Source: Clostridiaceae bacterium
GTDB taxonomy: Bacteria > Bacillota > Clostridia > Saccharofermentanales > DTU023
DNA length: 34,026 nucleotides
Assembly: GCA_012519085.1 (NCBI GenBank)
Contig: JAAYQX010000013.1
Location: 1 to 34,026, forward strand
Direction of reading: 5' to 3'
This document shows positions 17,580 to 26,937 of the stretch, in pieces. The notes beneath the pieces were generated by a model. It did not search any database and was not told where the DNA came from. It was given only the letters and a program-made list of their open reading frames with translations. Position 1 is the first letter of the stretch; the number at the start of each line of letters is the position of its first letter. A program made the position numbers and the translations under genes.

Positions 17580-18515
17580 TTAGTCGGATTTCTCCCTAGC
17601 CTCCCTAGCTTCTCTGGTCTCTTTTCTCTGACGGATTTCTGCCATCAGCTGCTTATATTCCTGTTCATGAAAGAGGGGAGAATGCTCGAGATCTGCCGGA
17701 TTTTGCATGAATTTATCGAAGACTTTGAGACTTTTGATTAAATAAAAACCATCACAGATTCTTTCATCAATGGAAAACTTTAAGTCGACGGTTTGCCGCC
17801 ATTCGACCTGATTATCTTTACCTTTGTAGGGTGCATCATAGACGCGGCCGATGGTAATAAAGATAGAAGTTGTACCAAATTCATATAGATGATGGAAAGG
17901 AGCATCAGCTCCGACGCTGCCCAGATGAGAAATGTACATGGATGAGTAGAGTGGAGTTGCTTCCATCAGGGCTTTAGGCATAATCCCGTAAAAGTCCATC
18001 AGACGTACGATCCAGAGCGCGAATTGCAGGAATGAACGAGGGAGCTTCACGACAAAGCGGATTAATTTGTCGTCAGTTTTCAGCTGGTCGTCCTTGATCA
18101 TATTGATATTATTTTGCATGCGTTCAGCAACATCATAGATAGTATCGGAGGGATTGAGCTTGACTTTAGCGATTGATTCCAGGGCATCATCAGTCATCCT
18201 GGTTTTGACAGCATACAGGATAGAGATGTCGTTATGCTCATAGAGACGCCGTCCGGCAACAAAACGATTAATTTTGGGACGCCTGTATATAGTTTGCAGC
18301 ATTGCCGCTACAATTATATTGAACAGCGTAATTCTTTTACCTTCAGCACGTTTATCCCGGATGAATTCCTGGATAGCCTCGACATTATAAGAGCGGGCAA
18401 AATAAATAACAGATTCATTACGTCCGCGCATAATATAGGGCATAATCCTGATTAAGGAATCTTCATCTTTGACCAGTTTCCCGTCGTTTCTCTTCTTAGC
18501 AAATAATAGTCCCAT
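17580..18515 (-). CDS. Orphan 2-oxoacid dehydrogenase E2 acyltransferase-like (CAT-fold) protein, no lipoyl domain
   Basis: 311 aa; TLFNIIVAAMLQTIYRRPKINRFVAGRR, YISHLGSVG, FSIDERICDGFY corresponding to the DHRxxDG region of E2/CAT. Confidence 0.75.
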   Translation of the reverse strand: MGLLFAKKRNDGKLVKDEDSLIRIMPYIMRGRNESVIYFARSYNVEAIQEFIRDKRAEGKRITLFNIIVAAMLQTIYRRPKINRFVAGRRLYEHNDISILYAVKTRMTDDALESIAKVKLNPSDTIYDVAERMQNNINMIKDDQLKTDDKLIRFVVKLPRSFLQFALWIVRLMDFYGIMPKALMEATPLYSSMYISHLGSVGADAPFHHLYEFGTTSIFITIGRVYDAPYKGKDNQVEWRQTVDLKFSIDERICDGFYLIKSLKVFDKFMQNPADLEHSPLFHEQEYKQLMAEIRQRKETREAREAREKSD

Positions 18516-18680
18516 TTACACCTTCATACACAACCGGGATGTTTTCAGCCAACCACTGCTTTCTTCATCCGCCGGCTATTTCCTGACTATCATAGCGGAA
18601 TTGACAGAATGACTCAAGCAGAGAGCAGGCCTAATTGCTTAAAACTGTGTAATTATTGTGTAACTACTGTCAGCCGGAAT

Positions 18681-19202
18681 TTAGTTAGTTTGATACTTTT
18701 CCAGCTCCTGCTGTTTTAACCTCATGAACAGATCGACTATACCGGCATCGCGATAACGTTTGACTGTTGATAGGGATTTCCCCATCAATACGGCTGTTTC
18801 ACGCAGGGTGTTTTGCTCAAAATACAAGGAAATTAAAGTCTCACGATAAGCGGCATGTAATCTGGCGATATGATAGACTACCCCGGTCAATAGCTCTTTC
18901 CGTGCAGTCAGATGATCGATAGTATCCTGATGATTATGCTGCAAAGCAGATGATTTGTCTTCGGCCGGCTGATAGACGGATTCATTGTCAGAAACTACAA
19001 AGGACTGTGGGTTTTGCCCCGTCTCAGTCAACCAATTCGCAAGTTTTTGCAGGCTGCTGCGTTCATCCGGCAGGAAAGCCAGATAGCGACGAAGATCTTC
19101 AACATCAGAAAAAATAGCTGTGTCGCAATTTGTCCCGAGCCAATTCCGATCGCAACTCCTAGCAGGGACTGTGCCGGCAACTGCACCTTGATAATTATGC
19201 AT
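18681..19202 (-). CDS. Sigma-70 region 4-like / HTH protein
   Basis: 173 aa; C-term YRETLISLYFEQNTLRETAVLMGKSLSTVKRYRDAGI resembles a sigma region 4 HTH; SD GGAGAT upstream of ATG at 19202. Confidence 0.65.
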   Translation of the reverse strand: MHNYQGAVAGTVPARSCDRNWLGTNCDTAIFSDVEDLRRYLAFLPDERSSLQKLANWLTETGQNPQSFVVSDNESVYQPAEDKSSALQHNHQDTIDHLTARKELLTGVVYHIARLHAAYRETLISLYFEQNTLRETAVLMGKSLSTVKRYRDAGIVDLFMRLKQQELEKYQTN

Positions 19203-19236
19203 TTGGATCTCCTTTCAACTTGAACAAGACGGTGCA

Positions 19237-19257
19237 AACATATTAAAGCAATATGTT
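19237..19257. repeat. Perfect 8-bp inverted repeat AACATATT-AAAGC-AATATGTT in the divergent intergenic region
   Basis: Direct reading; 35 bp upstream of the sigma-like gene start. Confidence 0.5.
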
Positions 19258-19409
19258 ACGTTAAGATTTGGCCATGATCACACAATAAGAAATAAACTGC
19301 GACAATAGGGTACAAAGCTGTGAAAAATGTTCTATTGTATATTTGAGCTGAAGATAACTGAAAAATTAATTATGTCTCTGCCCGAGATAGTTAATATAAT
19401 AAGTAACAC

Positions 19410-19437
19410 TTGTGTCAAAAATTTGATTTACTATAAT
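19410..19437 (+). promoter_or_regulatory. Possible sigma-A promoter upstream of the L,D-transpeptidase
   Basis: TTGTGT - 16 nt - TATAAT, ~75 bp upstream of ATG 19511. Confidence 0.35.
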
Positions 19438-19510
19438 TGATATTTAGATTAGAATGATGTAATCTCCATAATGATCTAAATATTGTTGGGTAAATTGACT
19501 TGGGGGAACT

Positions 19511-21064
19511 ATGAGAAAAGAAAAAGGCAGGGTAACTACTCGAGTTGGGCTTATCAGTTTTGTTCTGGTGCTCATTATGCTGATCAGTGTGCTACCGTCT
19601 TGCAGTCTGCTTGAAGAAAAACCGTCCAGAGCTTTCGAAAATCTGGACGCCGAAACTGATGCGCCACTGATTAAGGAAACTGAGGAAAATATCTCATCCG
19701 ATTCCGCAGAGCTGGCTGAAACGGCGAGACTAAATATTCAACATGACAGGCCAGTGATCTCCAAGGGTACTGTACCGGTATTTACCGCGAAAAATAATCC
19801 TCCTGATGTCAAGAGCGATTCCACTGCTGATAAGGCTACTTCGACCGGGCCGACTAAGGCCGTAACTCCCACTCCAACTCCGACCCCAACCCCCCAAGCA
19901 GCTAGACTAAGCAGCAATGTGGGAGCTGTACATGCCGGCCCGCCCTATACGATCAGGATTTTCATTGCCGAGCAGCGGGTAGTTGTTTATGGTACTACAG
20001 CTAGTGGGGTCGAGGTGCCGATCAGGAAAATGCTTACCTCTACCGGTGTCAGGCGTCATCCCACACCGCTCACAGGCGAGAACCGATATTATTTTCTAGG
20101 CGGGGGTATACCTTGGGTTAAGTTCAAGCTTTATGGTATAACTTACCATCAGTATGCAACCCGCTTCTATGGCAAAGGCCTAGGTCCTAATTTTTTCTTC
20201 CATTCTACAGCTTACAATCAGCGTGATCCGTCCTCACTTCAAGTTAGTGCATTCAATCTGTTGGGGCGCAGAGCTTCCCACGGTTGTATTCGCCTCAACA
20301 CTGCCGATGCCAAGTTCATCTATTCCCTACGTGGTACCAGAGCCAAGGTCAAAGTCTTGGCCAATGCTGATGGATATAATATAGGCAGTGTGCCGGGTCT
20401 GCCGAAATTCACAATCAAGGTTAAGCGTGGTGACCCGCGCTATGGCTGGGATCCCTATGATCCCAATCCCAATAATCCTTGGAAGAACCATATTGATGCA
20501 CCGCCCCGTATAGTTGGTGCGGCGCAGACAATCACGGCCGGCGAAGCTTTCGATTATCTGAAGGGTGTCAAAGCCTATGACTTTACTAATGCCGAAGTGG
20601 CGGTGACCTATACCGGCATTGTGGATGTGAATACAGCCGGAACCTATCCGGTCGTCTATACGGCAAAGGATGATACGGGCAATACGAGTACTCTGACGCT
20701 GCAACATGTTGTCAACCCTGCTCCAACATCAACACCAACGCCGACAGCGGTGCCGACTACCGCACCGCCGACGTCAACACCGACGCCAAAGCCGACGTCA
20801 CCGCCGACGCCAACACCGACGCCAAAACCGACGTTAACGCCGACGCCAACACCGACGCCAACACCGACGCCAACACCGACGTCAACGCCGACGCCAACGC
20901 CGACGCCAACACCGACGCCAACACCGACGCCAACGCCAGGTGAGGAGCCACCAGGTGAGGAGCCACCAGGTGAGGAACCACCAGGTGAGGAACCACCAGG
21001 TGAGGAGCCACCGGGTGAGGAACCACCAGGTGAGGAGCCACCGGGTGATGATCCAAGCCCCTAG
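19511..21064 (+). CDS. Lipoprotein L,D-transpeptidase (YkuD) with Ig-like (DUF5011-like) domain and Pro-rich repeat tail
   Basis: Lipobox-like LPSCS; YkuD motif [46 protein letters not shown]...[19 protein letters not shown]; then (PT)n and (GEEPP)n. Confidence 0.9.
   Translation: MRKEKGRVTTRVGLISFVLVLIMLISVLPSCSLLEEKPSRAFENLDAETDAPLIKETEENISSDSAELAETARLNIQHDRPVISKGTVPVFTAKNNPPDVKSDSTADKATSTGPTKAVTPTPTPTPTPQAARLSSNVGAVHAGPPYTIRIFIAEQRVVVYGTTASGVEVPIRKMLTSTGVRRHPTPLTGENRYYFLGGGIPWVKFKLYGITYHQYATRFYGKGLGPNFFFHSTAYNQRDPSSLQVSAFNLLGRRASHGCIRLNTADAKFIYSLRGTRAKVKVLANADGYNIGSVPGLPKFTIKVKRGDPRYGWDPYDPNPNNPWKNHIDAPPRIVGAAQTITAGEAFDYLKGVKAYDFTNAEVAVTYTGIVDVNTAGTYPVVYTAKDDTGNTSTLTLQHVVNPAPTSTPTPTAVPTTAPPTSTPTPKPTSPPTPTPTPKPTLTPTPTPTPTPTPTPTSTPTPTPTPTPTPTPTPTPGEEPPGEEPPGEEPPGEEPPGEEPPGEEPPGEEPPGDDPSP
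20721..20938 (+). repeat. Short tandem repeat encoding PTPTPT (6/12-bp units, CCGACGCCAACA-like)
   Basis: Direct reading within the L,D-transpeptidase 3' end. Confidence 0.9.
20939..21058 (+). repeat. 15-bp tandem repeat GGTGAGGAGCCACCA encoding GEEPP (7 units plus a degenerate GDDPS unit)
   Basis: Direct reading; units differ only at third-base positions such as GAG/GAA and CCA/CCG until the final unit. Confidence 0.92.
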
Positions 21065-21103
21065 TGTAGGGATGATTGAAGAATTGGTGGGATATGCACT
21101 CTG

Positions 21104-21535
21104 ATGAACAAAATGCAGGATAATAGTGCCAGCAAACAAGTTAAACGCATCTTTATGAGGCCGACTGATCTGTTGATTGTCGGCCTCTTATTGCTTGTCT
21201 TTCTGGCTTTGTACTGGTGGGGCAGACAACAAGATGATACGGCAGTAAAAAAGGCGGAGATCTATTGCGATAATAAGCTGATTGCGGTCATTGTCCTGAC
21301 GGAAGGTGAGGAGCGTACTTTTAATTTTCCGGAATGCCCGGAAGTATTCTTCCATCTGTCTGAGAGAGGCACCATTGCTTTCCGAGAATCGAGCTGTCCT
21401 GATAAAGTCTGTATCAAAAGCGGCGAGCTGTCGCGGGTTAATGACTGGGCCGCCTGTCTGCCCAATCGTGTACTGCTGAAAATTGTCGCTTCTGCAGATG
21501 ATGCTGATCCCGACCAATTGGATCTGATCGGATGA
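21104..21535 (+). CDS. NusG domain II-containing membrane-anchored protein
   Basis: 143 aa, single N-term TM, then AEIYCDNKLIAVIVLTEGEERTFNFPE...ESSCPDKVCIKSGELSRVNDWAACLPNRVLLKI, typical of NusG_II proteins. Confidence 0.85.
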   Translation: MNKMQDNSASKQVKRIFMRPTDLLIVGLLLLVFLALYWWGRQQDDTAVKKAEIYCDNKLIAVIVLTEGEERTFNFPECPEVFFHLSERGTIAFRESSCPDKVCIKSGELSRVNDWAACLPNRVLLKIVASADDADPDQLDLIG

Positions 21536-22092
21536 ATAAGGACTATAATGACAAAGCAAGTCCGCCGCCAGCCGGATATTCAGTTCAAAAGCTGGTTGTT
21601 TTGGCCCTGCTCTTTGCGATGGCGATCGCCTTAGGTATGTTCGAAAATGTCCTGCCGCCGCTGCCGGCGCCGGTCCCTCTGCGCTACGGTCTTTCTAATA
21701 TTGCTGTAATGTACACACTGTTTTTTCTGGGTGTGCCGTCAGCCTATACCATTGCTATACTGAAAAGCCTGTTTGCCCTCATGACCAGAGGTCTGATCGC
21801 CGGTTTGACCAGTTTGGCCGGCGGCCTGATATCTGTGACCTGCATGTATATGATAAATCGCCTGACCAAAGGCCGTGCCAGTTATTCGATCCTGGGCGTA
21901 AGCGGTGCCGTCAGCCATAATCTGGGTCAGTATTTGCTGATTGTCCTGCTGGATTATTTGCGCATACCGGCATTGGCCTTTCTGCCGCCATTGCTATTCA
22001 CGGGAATAGTGACTGGTTTACTATCTTCGGCACTGCTATGCGCGGCTCTGCCGGTCCTAAAACGCTGGCGTCATTTCTCGGGCAGAATCTGA
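21532..22092 (+). CDS. Gx transporter family protein (heptaprenyl diphosphate synthase component I-like)
   Basis: 186 aa polytopic; LALLFAMAIALGMFENVLPPLPAPVPLRYGLSNIAVMYTLFFLG; 4-nt overlap with upstream gene. Confidence 0.85.
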   Translation: MNKDYNDKASPPPAGYSVQKLVVLALLFAMAIALGMFENVLPPLPAPVPLRYGLSNIAVMYTLFFLGVPSAYTIAILKSLFALMTRGLIAGLTSLAGGLISVTCMYMINRLTKGRASYSILGVSGAVSHNLGQYLLIVLLDYLRIPALAFLPPLLFTGIVTGLLSSALLCAALPVLKRWRHFSGRI

Positions 22093-22132
22093 TACAATGA
22101 CATATCTGAATTGAGTGCGAAAGAGCGGAAGT

Positions 22133-23224
22133 ATGAGTAAGGATCGCTGGAGATTTAATAAGGTAAATGCTGTTTTGCTGATCTGCACCATTTTGTTGGC
22201 ATTTGCCGCCGCTTCCTGTGCACAGGTTGAGGGGCAGAGTACAACCGGCGAGCGCCTTCGTTTTGAAGAATCTATCATCGGTCCCTTTGATACAGTCACA
22301 ACACTGATAGCCTATACGAAAGATCAAGCCGATTTCGATCAGTTTGTAGCGCTGGTGAGACAGGATCTGGACCATTATCATAAATTGTTCGATTTTTATA
22401 ATACTTATCCCGGCATTAACAATATTAGTACTATCAATGAGCAGGCGGGCAAGCAGCCGGTACCGGTAGAGCCGGTAATTATTGATTTTCTCGAGCAATG
22501 CTTATGGGCGAATGAGATTTCCGGCGGCCGGGTCAATATGGCCTTGGGTGCAGTATTGTCGATCTGGCATGATTTGCGTCTGCAGGGGATAAATGATCCG
22601 GCCGCAGCCGCACTGCCTGATCCTGATGCCTTGAAACTGGCCAATCAACATACCGATATCCGTCAGGTTAAGCTTGATAAAGAAGCCGCTACGGTTTTTC
22701 TGGCCGATCCGGCTATGAGCCTGGATGTGGGTTCGGGTGCCAAAGGATATGCCTGTGAACTGGTGACTCGGCACGCAATCGAGGCCGGCTATGATTCCTT
22801 TGTGATTTCTCTCGGCGGCAATATCCGGACGGTTGGGGTTAAGGCGGATTCCGGCGGGAAATGGCGGATTGGCGTTAAAAATCCCGATGTGGAGGCGCCG
22901 GAAGAGATTATTGATGTGTTGTCGGTGTCAGATCTGGCGATTGTTACTTCGGGAATTTATGAAAGATATTATACTGTGAACGGTGTCAAATACCATCATA
23001 TAATTGATCCGGATACGCTGATGCCTTCACAATACTTTGATTCAGTGACAGTAGTTGCCCCCAGCTCGGCTACTGCTGATGCCATCACCACGGCCCTGTT
23101 GAATATGTCCTGCCAAGATGGCAAAGAGATGCTGGCACAGCTGGAAAACTGCGAGGCCTTGTGGTTGAAAGGAACTGAGCGCTACTCAACTCAGGGTTAT
23201 GATGAATTGCTGGGCGGACAATAG
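22133..23224 (+). CDS. apbE: FAD:protein FMN transferase (ApbE family), lipoprotein
   Basis: Lipobox AAASCAQ; MSLDVGSGAKGYACELVTRHAIEAGYDSFVISLGGNIRTVG; VNGVKYHHIIDPDTLMPSQYFDSVTVVAPSSATADAITTALL. ATG 22133 preferred to GTG 22115. Confidence 0.92.
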   Translation: MSKDRWRFNKVNAVLLICTILLAFAAASCAQVEGQSTTGERLRFEESIIGPFDTVTTLIAYTKDQADFDQFVALVRQDLDHYHKLFDFYNTYPGINNISTINEQAGKQPVPVEPVIIDFLEQCLWANEISGGRVNMALGAVLSIWHDLRLQGINDPAAAALPDPDALKLANQHTDIRQVKLDKEAATVFLADPAMSLDVGSGAKGYACELVTRHAIEAGYDSFVISLGGNIRTVGVKADSGGKWRIGVKNPDVEAPEEIIDVLSVSDLAIVTSGIYERYYTVNGVKYHHIIDPDTLMPSQYFDSVTVVAPSSATADAITTALLNMSCQDGKEMLAQLENCEALWLKGTERYSTQGYDELLGGQ

Positions 23225-23257
23225 AGCCGGTCAGATCAGATACTGTTAAAGGAGAAA

Positions 23258-23992
23258 ATGATGTCTTTGCTTTTGACAACTTTTTTAGGAGATTTCGATA
23301 TCAGGGGACTTTTAATGTCCATACTGGTGTTGAGTCTATCGCTGTCCTTGCATGAATTCTCTCATGCTTGGATGGCCTACAAAATGGGTGACAGTACAGC
23401 GGCTGACCTCGGCCGACTGACGCTAAACCCATTGAAGCATCTGGATCCTATAGGATCGCTGGTATTTCTGCTTACGAGGAGAATCGGCTGGGCCAAGCCG
23501 GTGCCGATCAATCCTGCCCGCTTCAGTCGCAAGCGCAGCATGCGCTTTGGCATCATGATGGTGAGCCTGGCCGGCCCGCTCTCGAATATTCTCTTGGCGC
23601 TTGTCAGCTATCTGTCATTCCTGATTGTGCAAACGATATATCTGCTGGCCCATCAAGGCAGCATGGTTACTTTTAATACCATGAGCTTTGTAGGTGTGAT
23701 CTTGGAATTGCTGTTTTTGATGTTCTGGGCCAATCTGGGGCTGGCGGTCTTTAATTTGCTGCCGGTGCCGCCTCTCGATGGCTACAAAGTGTTTGGCGCA
23801 GTGCTTCCGCCCAACATCTATTATAAGGTCATGCAGTATGAACGCTATATCGGGATGGCGTTTTTAATCTTGGTGTTCTTTGGCAGAGGGATTATTTCCA
23901 AGGTGATGGGATGGATCTTGTATCCTTTGGCCTGGATTATTCAAACGCCTTTGGATGCCCTCTTTAAAGTGATTTGGGAGGCCTTATTCTAA
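23258..23992 (+). CDS. Site-2 protease (M50) family metalloprotease
   Basis: HEFSHAWMAYKMGDSTAADLGRLTLNPLKHLDPIGS and NLLPVPPLDGYKV. Confidence 0.92.
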   Translation: MMSLLLTTFLGDFDIRGLLMSILVLSLSLSLHEFSHAWMAYKMGDSTAADLGRLTLNPLKHLDPIGSLVFLLTRRIGWAKPVPINPARFSRKRSMRFGIMMVSLAGPLSNILLALVSYLSFLIVQTIYLLAHQGSMVTFNTMSFVGVILELLFLMFWANLGLAVFNLLPVPPLDGYKVFGAVLPPNIYYKVMQYERYIGMAFLILVFFGRGIISKVMGWILYPLAWIIQTPLDALFKVIWEALF

Positions 23993-24001
23993 CGATCGCT
24001 T

Positions 24002-24805
24002 ATGACGGGATTGACAGCACAGATTGATATTCGCGCCTATGACAGTCCACTCGAGCTGCTATCTGATCTGCTGGAGAAAAACCGGATTGATATCTATGAG
24101 ATTCCGATTGCAGAAATTACCGATCAGTATCTCACTGTTTTAGAGGAGCTTGAAACTTTGAATATGGACCTGGCCAGTGAATTTCTGGTCATGGCGGCTA
24201 CTCTGTTGCAGCTTAAATCATATAGTTTGTTGCCGTCTCAAAAAATTGAACCGGAAGCTGAAGACGATTCGCGAGATGAACTGGTCTTAAAATTATTGCG
24301 CTACCGACAATGCCGTTTGCTGGCGGCAGAGCTCAACCGGCTGCATCAGATTTATGCTGACTCTGTGCTCAGGCTGCCGGAGCCGCCTGCCAGATTGGGC
24401 ATTACGCAAGAATATGTTGAAGACAGTCTGGATTTTGCTAAATTCCAAGCAGCGGTGCTGGCGCTGGAAACCAGAAATCGCAATAAATACCATGATTTGC
24501 GTCAAAATGTACGCTACTTGCTCCGACGGGAAAGGGTATCAATCAAGGACAAAGTCAAAGAGATTCTGAAGCAAGTCTGGCGCAAGAAAAAAATCTGGTT
24601 TCATGAGCTTTATCCTCCTACTTCCTCCAGTAAGATGGAACAGGCCACAGGTTTCCTGGCCATGCTGGAGCTGATGCGGCAAAATAGGATCACAGTAATT
24701 CAAAAGATTCCTTATGGAGCTATGCGGATTGAGAAAGGTCTGCTGTTACAGGAGGAAGATATTGTAAGCGGTGTAGAAATAGTTGATGAAGACTTACTGC
24801 TGTGA
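24002..24805 (+). CDS. scpA: Segregation and condensation protein A
   Basis: DSPLELLSDLLEKNRIDIYEIPIAEITDQYLTVLEE...LASEFLVMAATLLQLKSYSLLP; adjacent to scpB. Confidence 0.93.
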   Translation: MTGLTAQIDIRAYDSPLELLSDLLEKNRIDIYEIPIAEITDQYLTVLEELETLNMDLASEFLVMAATLLQLKSYSLLPSQKIEPEAEDDSRDELVLKLLRYRQCRLLAAELNRLHQIYADSVLRLPEPPARLGITQEYVEDSLDFAKFQAAVLALETRNRNKYHDLRQNVRYLLRRERVSIKDKVKEILKQVWRKKKIWFHELYPPTSSSKMEQATGFLAMLELMRQNRITVIQKIPYGAMRIEKGLLLQEEDIVSGVEIVDEDLLL

Positions 24806-24881
24806 ACCGGCAGCAAACCGTAACTAAGAGACATTGTATAATACCGATATTGCAATGGATGCAAGGGGAATGTATAAGTAG

Positions 24882-25478
24882 ATGGATACAGATGAACTGA
24901 GATCGGATAGTGATTTGATGGCGGCCGCCGAGGCTGTATTATTTGCTGCCGGGGATCCTATCGCTGTGGATGTTTTGGCCAAAATATTGGAGCTTTCCGT
25001 GGCCGAGACATTTTTGTTGCTGGAGCAACTGCAACGAAAATATCAGCGGGATGTTCAGACGGGCTTGATGTTAAGGATAATCGATAGTAAAGCTTTCCTA
25101 ACAGCCAAGCCGAAGCTGAAAGAAATAGTGTCGCGTCTATATCGGCCGCAAAACAGACCTGCCTTATCTCAAGCCAGTTATGAGACGCTGGCTGCCATAG
25201 CTTATAATCAGCCTTGCACTAGGGCTCAGGTGGAAGAGATCAGAGGTGTTAACAGCGACGGCATCATTAGCAGATTGCTGGAAAGAAATCTGATTCAGGA
25301 AGTGGGTACTTTGGATTTGCCGGGGAAACCTGCGATTTTTACCGTCACGGATCATTTTCTGATTGAATTTGGACTCAAATCGGCTCAGGATCTACCGGCT
25401 GCTGATTTTGTTATGTATAAGACATTGGATGCGCTGGACAAGCAATTCCAGTACCAAAAATATGAGGTGGAGGATTAA
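24882..25478 (+). CDS. scpB: Segregation and condensation protein B
   Basis: AEAVLFAAGDPIAVDVLAKIL; LSQASYETLAAIAYNQPCTRAQVEEIRGVNSDGIISRLLERNLIQEVG. Confidence 0.93.
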   Translation: MDTDELRSDSDLMAAAEAVLFAAGDPIAVDVLAKILELSVAETFLLLEQLQRKYQRDVQTGLMLRIIDSKAFLTAKPKLKEIVSRLYRPQNRPALSQASYETLAAIAYNQPCTRAQVEEIRGVNSDGIISRLLERNLIQEVGTLDLPGKPAIFTVTDHFLIEFGLKSAQDLPAADFVMYKTLDALDKQFQYQKYEVED

Positions 25479-26233
25479 TGACACGGGCAATTGCGCTTGA
25501 TGGTCTCTCCGGAGCAGGAAAAAGTACAATCGCCAAGGCGCTTGCCAATACTCTCGGCATCAATTATCTCGATACGGGTGCAATGTATCGGGCCTTGGCT
25601 TATGCTGCCAAGCAAGAAAAGATCTCCTTGGACGAAGAAGATCTGGTAGCATCCTGGCTGGATCATAGCGGCCTGGAGCTTGTGCTGGCCCGGACAGGAC
25701 AAAAGACTCTGCTTCATGGTGTGGACGTGAGTACGCAGATACGTTCGCCGGAGATGTCAAGGCTATCATCGGCTATCAGCGCCTTGCCGTCGGTGCGCCA
25801 TTACTGTGTTGAAATGCAAAGGCAGTTGGCGGATCAGCAGATGCCGCTGGTGCTGGATGGCAGAGACATCGGCAGCTATGTTTTGCCTCGAGCGGATTTC
25901 AAGTTTTACCTTGAGGCGACTGCGGCTGAAAGGGCGAGAAGACGCTGGCAGCAGATGCAGGATGGCTCGCAAGGGGCGGCGGCACAAAGTTACGACCAGG
26001 TGCTGGCAGAGATTATTAAGCGTGATCTGAATGACAGCAGCAGAGAGCTGGCTCCGGCAATTGCTGCTCCCGATGCAATTGTTATCGACACAACAGAATT
26101 AAGTGCCGCGGAGGTTCTGCAGCGGATTTTGCAATTGATGCGAGTCAGAGCGGCGGAGAATCCGGCCTTAGGTGATTTTTGGCGGCAGTATTTAGTTTTG
26201 GATCCGGTATGTGGTGCCGAGGATAAAGGGTAG
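25478..26233 (+). CDS. cmk: Cytidylate kinase
   Basis: AIALDGLSGAGKSTIAKALANTLGINYLDTGAMYRALAY; VLDGRDIGSYVLPRADFKFYLEATAAERARRR. Confidence 0.95.
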   Translation: MTRAIALDGLSGAGKSTIAKALANTLGINYLDTGAMYRALAYAAKQEKISLDEEDLVASWLDHSGLELVLARTGQKTLLHGVDVSTQIRSPEMSRLSSAISALPSVRHYCVEMQRQLADQQMPLVLDGRDIGSYVLPRADFKFYLEATAAERARRRWQQMQDGSQGAAAQSYDQVLAEIIKRDLNDSSRELAPAIAAPDAIVIDTTELSAAEVLQRILQLMRVRAAENPALGDFWRQYLVLDPVCGAEDKG

Positions 26234-26241
26234 ATCGGATT

Positions 26242-26937
26242 ATGCAGCAAGGCAGGGATCAAAATCGCAAAGATAAGAAGCAAGAGATAGTGCGCAGTAG
26301 CCGCATGCGATGGCCACTGGCTTATTTGCTGGGAGTTCCTACTGCTCTTTTATTTAGAGTCCGCTATGAAGGACTGGAAAATATCCCGCCGGAACCGTTT
26401 TTTGTGATTGCCAATCACCGCAGTTTATTGGACCTGATCGCCTTACAGTTTAAAATGCCGCGCTGGGTGCACTGGATCGCCAAGCAGTCCTTATTTTCGA
26501 TTCCCGTGATCGGTTGGTTTGTGCGCAAATTAGGCGCAATACATCTGACCAGGGATCGCAGAGATTCCCGAGCGGTCAGAACTGTTTTGCAATTGGCCAA
26601 AGAGGGTTGCTCCATCGGCATCTTCCCCCAAGGCACGAGGGTAAAAGAAGCGGATCTGAACAAAGTGCTGCCCAGTGGCAATGCTGCCAATCTGATAAGC
26701 CATTCCGGCCTTACAGTCCTGCCGGTAGCCTTTGCCAGGGAATGGAAATTGTTCAGAAAACAGCGGATTATTTTTGGCAAACCCTTCAAAATCGATCGGC
26801 CAACCGACAAATCTCGACAAAAAGAGGAGTTTTCTCGGATCATGATGGATATAATGCGTAAAATATTTGCTCTGGCTGATTTGGAGTGGCAGCCTGAAAG
26901 AGAGAGTAAATACGGAACAGAGGGGCAACTGGATTGA
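26242..26937 (+). CDS. plsC: 1-acyl-sn-glycerol-3-phosphate acyltransferase
   Basis: FFVIANHRSLLDLIAL (HX4D variant NHRSLLD), IGIFPQGTRVKEADL. Confidence 0.92.
   Translation: MQQGRDQNRKDKKQEIVRSSRMRWPLAYLLGVPTALLFRVRYEGLENIPPEPFFVIANHRSLLDLIALQFKMPRWVHWIAKQSLFSIPVIGWFVRKLGAIHLTRDRRDSRAVRTVLQLAKEGCSIGIFPQGTRVKEADLNKVLPSGNAANLISHSGLTVLPVAFAREWKLFRKQRIIFGKPFKIDRPTDKSRQKEEFSRIMMDIMRKIFALADLEWQPERESKYGTEGQLD

Noticed and set aside
20757-21139. - strand ORFs (99 aa and 85 aa, e.g. [12 protein letters not shown])
   Set aside because: Reverse-complement readings of the [10 protein letters not shown] tandem repeats; no RBS or independent support.
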